Origin: a virus
Reading direction: 5' to 3' (one strand)
IMG/VR virus record: IMGVR_UViG_3300044941_000276
Coordinates: 1-64,000 of that record
Length of the DNA: 64,000 bases
In this document: positions 22,001 through 28,630 of the stretch, in pieces
Layout: every line of letters begins with the position of its first letter
Numbering within the stretch: position 1 is the first letter of the stretch
Translations under genes and position numbers: made by a program
The notes under the pieces: generated by a model
What the model was told of the DNA's origin: nothing
What the model saw: only the letters and a program-made list of their open reading frames with translations
The model's database searches: none

Positions 22001-25000
22001 TACTTTTTCTTCGCTATTTTCTATTATAAGATCTAATAATTCATCTAATGATTTTAAATTTTTAATTTTATTTTTTAATTCCAGATAATCATCATCTAAA
22101 TCTTCATCTTCTAAGAGATCTAGATGTTTTTTTAACTCTTCAAGTTTTTCTGATTTTGTTTTATCCGATCCTAACTCGATGTATAATTTATTTAAAGGAT
22201 CATCTTCAAAAAGATCTATAACGGGACTATTGATTGGTAATTTGCTAATATATTTTTCAAGAGTAAATTCTTTATCCTCTAAAATTTTACCATCTTTATC
22301 TTTTACATAATAATTATCGAAACCTATATCGTTTTTACCTGTATCGCTAGACACTTTATATCCAGGATATATATAAGGCAGAACGTCCGACGACGGTATG
22401 TAACCAGGCGTTGATATTATGGTATCGATTTCTTTTAATATTTCTTTTTTCCTTCCCTCGTCCGATTCTTTGTATTCATTAGCTAACCTAAATAATTTAT
22501 TATCAAGAGCCGCTTGTTTTATTTTAATTTTTTCATCACTTTCTTTATCACCTTGATTATATAAAGCTCTGAAATAAGGATCTCCCTCAGGAGATTTGCT
22601 AATCTTTGATTTTGCTTGTATAAAAGCTTCTCTCAATTCTTTTGGTCTTTGAGTAGTACGATATTTTTCCCAATCATCCAATGCTTTTTTAAGATCGGCG
22701 CCTTTTTTCATACTACCGTCTTCATTGGTTATAAAGTCAATTTTATTCTTAACGTTAAATCCTTGTTGAAGAACATAGTTTTTATTAAATAAAGCTTCTT
22801 CCAGATAATCTTCTATTATAGGATTGGCATCTTTACCAATAGAACGATAATATTCAAACTTTTCTTGAAGTTCTTTTTCTTTAGCTTCTAATTGTTTTAA
22901 AATTTCTTTATTTCTAGCATCGCTTCCAGCTGGGTCTCTTCCAGCAATGTCGTTAAGTACTTTTTCTTTTTCAAGTTGAACTTTTACTAGTTCTCTCGAT
23001 ACTGATCGAGCGTCATTAACAATACTGCTAAGAGATGCTGCTTGAAACAAATTAGCTCCTCCTGCTACTTTATTAAATCTTTGACTTATACCATCAAATT
23101 CATCTTTAGTTGCACCTATACCTTCGTAAGCCGTTTTCAGTTTTTTAATATCGGCTGCCATAGTATTGGCTATATAATCAGCTTGTGATATATCGGTAGG
23201 GTCATTGCTATTATATGATCGGTATACTCTTTTACCATCAATAGTATCATAATAAACCGCAGATAGATTATTTGATGCTATATTGGCTTTTCTAAGATTC
23301 TCTATTTGTTTTAAAGCAGTATCGGTGTATCCTGATTGAACTATATCGGATAAAGTTTGAAGTCGATCATTATTTTTACCATTTTGAATACGATCAACTA
23401 TACCAGTAGTACCGCCAGCAAGAGCTCCCGCTACAGCCGATACAGCCAATTCACTAAAGAAATCTTCTCCCCACGGATTAAGAGCTTTATACTTACTAGC
23501 ATCTTTTTCGTCAAGTAAATTAAACTTATTCATTACTTGAGCAGCTGTCTTAAAAACTTCACCAAATATAACTTCGGTTGGTTCTTCAAGACCTTCTCCT
23601 ACAACACCTTTTATAATTTCATTTCCGCTATAACCTTTACCTAAGAAATCACCTATCCCTTGAAGCTTCTTTTTAACAGTGTTCATAAAACTAGAAGCTA
23701 CTGCCGCTTTTTGAGGCTCTGACATATTATTGATAGCTTGAGGACTATATACTTTCTTAAAATCATCCATAGTCTCTTTAAGAATCTTTTTCACTTGACT
23801 CTTAGCTATCTTGTCATCAAATTTATCCAACATCCATGTTTCAAAAGGAGAAATTTTATAAAAGGCACCAAGTGTAATAGCAGCAATACCCATAAAGATA
23901 TCCTTTGTACCTTTATCAAAACCAGCTCTCTCAAATTGTTCTCCTACTTCTTGAGCAGATTGTGCTGTCATATATGCAGTTGCTGCATTTTTAGCAACAT
24001 TTAAAAATCTTTTAGCTGATTTGTCGCCAGCTTGTAACGCTTTTTGAAAGTTAGGGTCGGCTACCGATTTAATAAACAACGGAGCCTCCATAAGTAATCT
24101 TTGTCCTGCAATTTGAGTAGCTCCACTACCTATCATACTAAGTATACCTTCCATAGAGAAAGGATCGCGTTGAGCTTGTTCTGTTTGACTAGATATAGTC
24201 AACATTTTACCCCAATTAGTAATTGTGTTACCAATATCTTCTGCTTCTTTAGAAGGTTTATATTTATCAGGATCAAATGAGCCGTTAGCAAAAGCGTTAC
24301 TTAAAGCGCTTACTGATTTATAAGCTTCTCCAAAAAGACTCATGCCTGTTGTAGCTAACCAACCAGCAGCTAATAATCCTTTTGTTACAGGGTTAAATAA
24401 TGAAGCTACTTTTAATCCTTCTTTTATAAGAGATCTTCCAACATTTTGTTCTATTTGATCGCTATCCATGAAATCAAAATTGTTAAGCGCAGAATCTTCA
24501 TCTGTAATAGCATTATCAAAAGATAACATCAAGTGTTCTTTTCCAGAAGTATCCCTTGTACCTATAGTTTCATAATAATAGTTTCCGTATATATCGGTAA
24601 CTGGATTTTTATTTTCATCGTGAGCTAACCATAATCCGCCCTTTTTAGCACCAATAGAAAAAAAGTCCAATATTCCTCCAACACCATCACCATTATCGAT
24701 CATTTTACCGGTATCGTGATCTTTGTAATAGGTGTTTTTTTGAGCAACTTCGTGCATACTATATCGAGCCTTTTCTATATTATCGTAGCTTTTGGTATAT
24801 TCTCTTTTATTAGGTAAGAAGCTAACGCTCAAATTTGGAGCCGATACCAAACCTATAGTTCTAGAAATAGGATCATCGAGCGCATAACCAGCAGAAATAC
24901 TAGTAGGATTGGCAACTCTACCGTTTTCATATTCATTATACGCTTGTTCGACACTTTTGTACCACTTATTAAAATCTTCCTCAGGTACATTTTTAAATGT

Positions 25001-25126
25001 ATCGGTATTACGATATTCTTTTGCAGGTTTTAATTTAAAATTTTCGTAATTACCATAAGTACCAGTAAGTACGCCAAAATCATAATTTGATTGATGAAGC
25101 GCAGCGGCAAAATCTTTTTCTTCCAT
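16001..25126 (-). CDS. 3041-residue giant protein with SF1 helicase core, probable virion cargo
   Basis: The largest gene in the window. Residues about 250-600 contain several hydrophobic Gly/Ala-rich stretches (LLAAGWLATTGMSLFG, LAVSAVAGALAGGTTGIV) that could insert in or cross membranes. A superfamily 1 helicase core lies at roughly 1380-1790: Walker A SNPGIGKTE (Lys1395), Walker B LILDEATHL (Asp1502-Glu1503), motif III GDTNQLG, an arginine motif SFRNRTE, QGREFDYVII and a final SRYKRAML. Two Ser/Thr/Pro-rich linkers (about 1750-1800 and 2400-2460) separate three large modules. It sits 7 bases after the 642-residue cargo gene and directly before the RNA polymerase, so it probably travels with the polymerase and remodels or translocates DNA. 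The Walker A starts with Ser instead of Ala/Gly, which is unusual but tolerated. Confidence 0.8.
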   Translation of the reverse strand: MEEKDFAAALHQSNYDFGVLTGTYGNYENFKLKPAKEYRNTDTFKNVPEEDFNKWYKSVEQAYNEYENGRVANPTSISAGYALDDPISRTIGLVSAPNLSVSFLPNKREYTKSYDNIEKARYSMHEVAQKNTYYKDHDTGKMIDNGDGVGGILDFFSIGAKKGGLWLAHDENKNPVTDIYGNYYYETIGTRDTSGKEHLMLSFDNAITDEDSALNNFDFMDSDQIEQNVGRSLIKEGLKVASLFNPVTKGLLAAGWLATTGMSLFGEAYKSVSALSNAFANGSFDPDKYKPSKEAEDIGNTITNWGKMLTISSQTEQAQRDPFSMEGILSMIGSGATQIAGQRLLMEAPLFIKSVADPNFQKALQAGDKSAKRFLNVAKNAATAYMTAQSAQEVGEQFERAGFDKGTKDIFMGIAAITLGAFYKISPFETWMLDKFDDKIAKSQVKKILKETMDDFKKVYSPQAINNMSEPQKAAVASSFMNTVKKKLQGIGDFLGKGYSGNEIIKGVVGEGLEEPTEVIFGEVFKTAAQVMNKFNLLDEKDASKYKALNPWGEDFFSELAVSAVAGALAGGTTGIVDRIQNGKNNDRLQTLSDIVQSGYTDTALKQIENLRKANIASNNLSAVYYDTIDGKRVYRSYNSNDPTDISQADYIANTMAADIKKLKTAYEGIGATKDEFDGISQRFNKVAGGANLFQAASLSSIVNDARSVSRELVKVQLEKEKVLNDIAGRDPAGSDARNKEILKQLEAKEKELQEKFEYYRSIGKDANPIIEDYLEEALFNKNYVLQQGFNVKNKIDFITNEDGSMKKGADLKKALDDWEKYRTTQRPKELREAFIQAKSKISKSPEGDPYFRALYNQGDKESDEKIKIKQAALDNKLFRLANEYKESDEGRKKEILKEIDTIISTPGYIPSSDVLPYIYPGYKVSSDTGKNDIGFDNYYVKDKDGKILEDKEFTLEKYISKLPINSPVIDLFEDDPLNKLYIELGSDKTKSEKLEELKKHLDLLEDEDLDDDYLELKNKIKNLKSLDELLDLIIENSEEKVKEHLLDVKENLPLYNTIAQKVGNNPDSSFVPRSIVDNEVQSTIEKLRSQADTMQSDFKGDDIENELEELIDKINQKRAILQIPAYIKPIINKLKSLEPSYFSGKKRETETPDISKDEANVIDNMYRAQLKQASDLLKLARLNGKVQTKSIEARYIYGALQVVKNIVAKVGISGYSYDDELIEILNSDEKTIAAKSNLEQLAFKSYQELIKLNKKLHEIYKKGGEEADKLKNALKASKKSMIDVGSERSMDNPEDLADMMLVSMMRGDIDAFFEKIHAIKKEITKDPNGKVPTFEQEMVLFQAFSAYQYHEKLKIKSVKSRGSKVTAVDNTIPEIETPGFNRGIFINSNPGIGKTEVLINYLARLLESVTADYTISSPKQEIVDNVLYGVFKSTSEPGSVESKIKKKIKNPSLVKITGQVDNKSTPRMVEKSAFTSKSDVIVPDYDLKKTDKPVNKYLILDEATHLTKSDIQLLHDSDQFVFMFGDTNQLGATINLENGTSAPVKTPTLSYLPGIERSPRITMSFRNRTENYDSNAMTLARLSNTVHDANISEIDNVYEVNAKNNPLFFNYSKKDTKGVTVYSKELEDEIIAKANAEGASYVIIDDVIGKSTDPNVLSFKEIQGREFDYVIIRKLPDDTGMGMNPFEKIQTLNTLLSRYKRAMLLPVSKNNNYYGIEVKFNDVEKVVDQLVMTPEKAESMKNISLAATSRTSSGTIKGSVPVSGSPIGTGVPTPEKSGTSSSTTSSTSKEELSPEEEALSVPAGTYAGLKRIDDKLDEDDYSDDGDDFAKQNVFFYFGESKQPSFKDAIDVFNQLINGTSLYDVTLNGKNIGNSIRIVKENYEDKLFYKIKYGDTTLFRFPGIDGISSLTDAEKTALKNKLESLIKPTPLTKEEINEIGLLFTNGEGVEPTVMPFKRNRLSSPLNQEDYLKIHEEQGVYITPTFILTVDPINTVLDEDGNTIETLLLSELKKAFGYIPIYTIDDIPDENIKNIIRSEFNRYRKLLGRAISFVTTDIEFKNSSPEDATSTKNILKQYMLSNILSRIDKFKNEYANKRMSIIFRKAKKDSLSRYLYRVKQKYDLIKQIIKKDPNVEIDAFFEAAMDISDLRRIGLSIYEHVVKQLEAGNYTDPLLAKLISKDASTRITLGEPVYTKDSSGKVVEKYKVGDSISITEALFGFSVDKDPSGKYYITEHYPVEGDKKDGKKVPYIKSRKINNTDVPIILQNSDDRSTRIAMDMGKNLDYTQDSTLITSLGTYKFNNDRGRVNSSFLLYQLIDAINTDNLNNASDEASSIKEIENALSMLGVTIGSINYRTGIIWNKLDKDNYSAAASPDADLDYENNKEIFPTIAIPKSKISKFIGIAPTPSKSTSTTPTPDTTTSTPGTSSSSITSSTVVTPESSSRPTSTDAVISTDVKSIPTIELDTEIDEITPPAKPYILNVTYPTDKNTPVPNTYVFTNTGQEINEALENQLGLWVNSFGDDVGIETSKIPPADLRKMIFGNNTDIEVLVYDEMLNGMFGDIFLYNPRTGEMGLTHDKVKQLNNKIKATREQVNKDTLQLFTEMGFKSTGDLNNDVVLMLKLLLDIDPGKINHNAKKQIAVFLAYNVGHHLIKGNVFADLNRVIKVTTDKNQKIVYSMTNIVKEHSYMQESGEVDGLEGGSQFLTAFLNRYEKVSPTVTKDDKGNVVIDFDNVQTVSNVFVNKGELLYGWEEVIDTLNALNIKYDSEDINDVLVKGMETAKANPNKFSYRALNTLATLNMILGVENSTDPINISTSAFTSTSSSKRYSINNMINNKNLTSGQIKALYDLRSAFINMFKLKQVKPDMVINGQATKESDRIKNTIVSRYTEKIESLDIGSMINDIREYIEEYYYIAYNKITKRNVIVLKSDKAENEAILKLVNSLFKVLEEKEVNNLFINPQKIINFVNNIINGGNDPEIRSQALNELASIKMESEQSLKTKTTFSTVDGNSSGIFSNTNVILSNIYNRIATMWNDLNNCSK

Positions 25127-25133
25127 TTTTTAA

Positions 25134-27062
25134 TTATTTGTTATTAAAGATGTCAATAGTAGGAGCGTTATTAGATTTAATTGGTCTTCTGTCAAAATTA
25201 AGAGCTTGTTGTTGTAAATAGTAAGCATCATCTGACTGTGGTGGAGTTTCAACTTTCGATACAGTTTCAGCCCCTCTCGATCTCATTGCAAACTCGCTTG
25301 AAGCTGGAGCAAACATTGTAACAACAGCAGCTCCATCTTTTGAAAGAAGTTCTACACCAGTATCGTCACCATATACTTCTTTTATCTTTCTTTCATAGAT
25401 GTCTGCTTCCTCGCCAGTAAGTTTACGAAAAGCGGGGTTTCCTCCTGCCCAACTTCTTGTCCAGTCTGATAACCAACTAGTACCTCGATATTCCGAAGAG
25501 TTAGGTATTACAGCTTTGTATATTACAATAGGAACTACTTCATACGATTCACCTAATTCTTTTTGTAATTTTTGATTTAGTGCTTTTATTTTAGCAAGCT
25601 GTTGTTCTTGTGTGCTATTACCTCTCTCACTCTCAATTTTTTTCATCGCTTCGGCATATCTTTTACCAATTTCAGAATCTTCGTTTATAATATATCTATC
25701 AGTACCTTTTCTTCTTAATGTATAAGTATAAACAAGACTTCTTGGATCATAAGCAAGCTGTTCTCTAGGAGGTACGGGTTTAGCATCGCTCGATGCGCCA
25801 ATAACTCTTGATTTATTAAGATCACCTACTTCATTTATACGAGTATTGATTACACTTAATACCGATCGGTTATCTCCAGTACCGGTAAAGATGTCATCTT
25901 TGCCGTACATTATATTAGCAAAATTACTACCTCTTATATTCATAACCATTCCACTGGGAAGAGTGATGTCGAAACTAACAGGATCACCCATAACCGCCTC
26001 GGCTTGATTAAGCGATAAATCTGCCATCTTATTACTACTACCCCCTGAACCAAGATTATTACCTATAGAAGCACCGTCTTTATTTTCATATTCGTATATA
26101 TGTTGTCTATTCATACTAGATACTAAGTATTGATTTACAACAGCCGATATGTTATCGGAAGTAACTGGTCTACCCGATCTCATGAGATACATAACAGCGT
26201 TACTTTTCATAGTATCTATTTCCTCTTGAGTAAATGATTTCATCAGTGTATTAAACGCTTCTTGTAATCTTGAGTAATTATCTTTTAATCTATACCCTCC
26301 TTCTGAATTAATTTCATATAAACTTCCATTTATTTCTCTAATATCAAAAGATTTATTATCTTTTCCTGTTAATTTGTAACCAACATTAGCAAAAACATCT
26401 CTTACTCTATTTCTTAATTGATCACCATTAACTCCCCAGTTAATATAAGCATCAAGATCATATCTCCCAGCTAATTCTGGTACGTAATCCCTTAAATCAT
26501 TAAGTTCTTGTACACTAACCGGACTATAACCAGCTGCTTGATATTCGTCTAGTTTATCGATGGGTATTGTTTTAATTTCATTTTTATTATTTTTTACCAT
26601 CATCGAGTCTTCTTTAACTACATATTGTCCAGTTATTCCTTTTTTAGCTGCATCTTGATAAGCTTGATCGGTTCTGCTTTTTGAAACAATAAGTTCATTT
26701 AAAACACTTGGGGATGTAAGTTTAGCATATCCGTTCATAATAGCTTGATATCGCTCGCTATTTCCTAATATATCAAGATCACTTAAAGATTGTAATTGAG
26801 AATCGAGGGCTTTTTTCATTTGATATAGCTGATTTACTTCATTTGTGTGACCTTTACCTTTTAATTCGGCTATCATTCCGTCAATGTTTGGAGATAATTT
26901 AGATTTATCTATATTAGGAAATTGAGCAACAGGTGCAGGTTGAAGAGCTATTCCTGTTTGTCTTGGTTTAAAAGTAGATCTATTGGTCATAGTAATAAAA
27001 TTACTACCACCACCGATCATTCCTCCCGATTGATAACGTTTTTTAAATCTCAGCAATCTCAT
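25134..27062 (-). CDS. Probable virion cargo protein with Gly-Gly leader motif
   Basis: A 642-residue protein of unrecognised fold. Its basic N terminus, MRLLRFKKRYQSGGMIGGGS, carries the aromatic-x-x-Gly-Gly motif (Gly13-Gly14) that recurs across this region. The body is mixed helical and beta with a Gly/Ser-rich linker near residue 345 and a disordered Gln/Asn-rich C terminus. No enzyme motif is visible. It overlaps the upstream coiled-coil gene by 4 bases (ATGA) and precedes the helicase giant by 7 bases, in the position where crAss-like phages place proteins stored in the tail or capsid and ejected with DNA. The cargo role is inferred from position. Confidence 0.6.
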   Translation of the reverse strand: MRLLRFKKRYQSGGMIGGGSNFITMTNRSTFKPRQTGIALQPAPVAQFPNIDKSKLSPNIDGMIAELKGKGHTNEVNQLYQMKKALDSQLQSLSDLDILGNSERYQAIMNGYAKLTSPSVLNELIVSKSRTDQAYQDAAKKGITGQYVVKEDSMMVKNNKNEIKTIPIDKLDEYQAAGYSPVSVQELNDLRDYVPELAGRYDLDAYINWGVNGDQLRNRVRDVFANVGYKLTGKDNKSFDIREINGSLYEINSEGGYRLKDNYSRLQEAFNTLMKSFTQEEIDTMKSNAVMYLMRSGRPVTSDNISAVVNQYLVSSMNRQHIYEYENKDGASIGNNLGSGGSSNKMADLSLNQAEAVMGDPVSFDITLPSGMVMNIRGSNFANIMYGKDDIFTGTGDNRSVLSVINTRINEVGDLNKSRVIGASSDAKPVPPREQLAYDPRSLVYTYTLRRKGTDRYIINEDSEIGKRYAEAMKKIESERGNSTQEQQLAKIKALNQKLQKELGESYEVVPIVIYKAVIPNSSEYRGTSWLSDWTRSWAGGNPAFRKLTGEEADIYERKIKEVYGDDTGVELLSKDGAAVVTMFAPASSEFAMRSRGAETVSKVETPPQSDDAYYLQQQALNFDRRPIKSNNAPTIDIFNNK

Positions 27063-28438
27063 CGTATATTAGCTAATTTGTTTAATAAACTATTGATTCT
27101 TTTTAAACTATTGTCTTGTCTTGATCTTTCTAGTTTTAAAGCTTGTTCTCGTTCTTTCAAATATACTTTATCTTGAACAGTCATTTCTTTTTTATTCTTT
27201 TTTTCTATCATTCTTAGTTTAGATTTGTGACTTTCAAGATCTTTTAGTTCTTCAAGTGTCAAGCCTCCTTTTTTATAAGTTTCTACTCCCATAGAATTGA
27301 GTACGCCAGCTCCTTCTTTTTTGTAAGATGTAACTGGTATCATGCCTTCCCCTGGACGCCGTCCTCTAAGGTTCATTTGTCTTTCTTGCATATATTGTGA
27401 AAAGAGAAGTTGAGCTTGCTGCTCCCATCTTTTTTTGTTCTCTTCGTAATCTTTATTTGCATCGTCGTAATCTTGGTTAGCTTTTTCTATTAATGGACGA
27501 TATCTTTCAACTATTTTTTCTCTCTCTTCATCAGTAGTAGCTTTAGCTATATCATTTTGATAATTTTTTAATATTTCATTTTTTTCTTTTGTTGATTCTT
27601 TTAATTTTTCAGCGTATTCTTTAATTTTATTATTTACATACGATTGAGTGTATTGTTGTATTTCTAATGCCGCTTGATTCTGAGCATTTAAGTCATTGAT
27701 TTGATTATCATATTCATTACCATATGCAGCATCGACCATTAATTTTACTCTTTCAGCATCGTTCATCTTTTGTTCCTCAAAATTAGCTTGAGCTGCTATA
27801 TTTTTTGCGTCTATTAAATCATTTTCAAAATTAAGTCTATTTCTATTATTTTTATTTATAGCATCTGTTTGATACAAATAAGCTTTAGATAATTGATCTT
27901 GTATATTACTTAAAGTCTTCTCTCTAAAATCGTTTGTGTTAGCTTGTTGAGCTGTGCTTTGAATAATATTAGCGTGTTGATCAGCACTATTAATATTTGT
28001 AATATTTTGATTTGCTATCTGTTGATTAATTTTATTTGGATCAAATGTCATAGGTTGAGGTACAATGTCATCTCGATATAATTTATTTTTTACTTCAAGT
28101 GTTCTTTTATTAGCTTGATTTAATAGATGTTCATAAAGATCCCTTCTAAAGTTTTCGTTAGTTTTATAAAACTTATCATTACCATCTTTGTTTTTACTTA
28201 CTATTACTTGAGTTTCGACTTGAGACTCGTTTGGTGTTTCTTTAGACTCGGTTATTATTTGACCGCTTTCCGGTAAACTTCCAGACTTCATACTTTCTAA
28301 TCTATTCTTCATGGAGTCAACAAGGCTTTTTTGAGCTATATCGGTTATGTTATTTTTTATTATAGGATCTCTTCTAATGGGTGTAACATCACCAGAAGAC
28401 AAAGAAACGGGTCGATCTCCCTTATTTTGAGAAACCAA
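27059..28438 (-). CDS. Coiled-coil probable cargo protein; N terminus probably extended through an A10 tract
   Basis: As written, the longest start is TTG at 28438 (459 residues). The frame continues upstream without a start codon through NSFINRLKGGLVSQNK to a stop at 28493-28495. An ATG at 28504-28506 opens MNVFKKK in another frame and reaches an A10 run on the minus strand. Changing the run by +1 or -2 would fuse the two into a product with a basic leader and a Gly-Gly motif like its neighbours. The body is rich in Gln, Asn, Lys and Glu, with long coiled coils (about 150-360). A second motif, TYKKGGLTLEE, lies near residue 390. No enzymatic signature was found. It lies between two other cargo candidates. 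Either a sequencing indel or slippage explains the start. Confidence 0.65.
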   Translation of the reverse strand: MVSQNKGDRPVSLSSGDVTPIRRDPIIKNNITDIAQKSLVDSMKNRLESMKSGSLPESGQIITESKETPNESQVETQVIVSKNKDGNDKFYKTNENFRRDLYEHLLNQANKRTLEVKNKLYRDDIVPQPMTFDPNKINQQIANQNITNINSADQHANIIQSTAQQANTNDFREKTLSNIQDQLSKAYLYQTDAINKNNRNRLNFENDLIDAKNIAAQANFEEQKMNDAERVKLMVDAAYGNEYDNQINDLNAQNQAALEIQQYTQSYVNNKIKEYAEKLKESTKEKNEILKNYQNDIAKATTDEEREKIVERYRPLIEKANQDYDDANKDYEENKKRWEQQAQLLFSQYMQERQMNLRGRRPGEGMIPVTSYKKEGAGVLNSMGVETYKKGGLTLEELKDLESHKSKLRMIEKKNKKEMTVQDKVYLKEREQALKLERSRQDNSLKRINSLLNKLANIR

Positions 28439-28484
28439 CCCTCCCTTTAATCTATTTATAAAACTATTAGTTAATTCTTCAGAC

Positions 28485-28494
28485 TTTTTTTTTT
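28485..28494 (-). other. A10 homopolymer at a frame junction (slippage site or indel)
   Basis: Ten consecutive T on the plus strand (A10 in the coding sense) lie exactly where the frame from the ATG at 28504-28506 must shift to join the 459-residue coding frame. In the present frame the short ORF stops at 28471-28473. One extra A, or two fewer, removes that stop and gives a continuous protein with a leader like its neighbours. Confidence 0.55.
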
Positions 28495-28506
28495 AAACAC
28501 GTTCAT

Positions 28507-28630
28507 ATCTTTATTAATAATTAATGATTACAAAATTAAATTATTTATAGGATAACTCTTATTATTTTTTATTTAGTACTTTATTTATTTAAGAGTTAAT
28601 TTTTTTATTCAACCTATTTAATGATTGTTT
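28507..28630 (-). promoter_or_regulatory. AT-rich intergenic region with a weak inverted repeat
   Basis: With the ORF start region, this is one of the longer non-coding gaps in the minus-strand operon. It is almost pure A/T and contains a 9-bp inverted repeat, TAACTCTTA (28553-28561) and TAAGAGTTA (28590-28598), separated by 28 bases. It probably holds the promoter for the cargo and polymerase operon and possibly a weak terminator for the upstream gene. No clear TAnnTTTG box was identified. Confidence 0.35.

Noticed and set aside
28553-28598. 9-bp inverted repeat as a terminator
   Set aside because: The arms are AT-only apart from one or two bases per arm and are separated by 28 bases, so the hairpin would be weak. 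It is noted only as part of the intergenic region.
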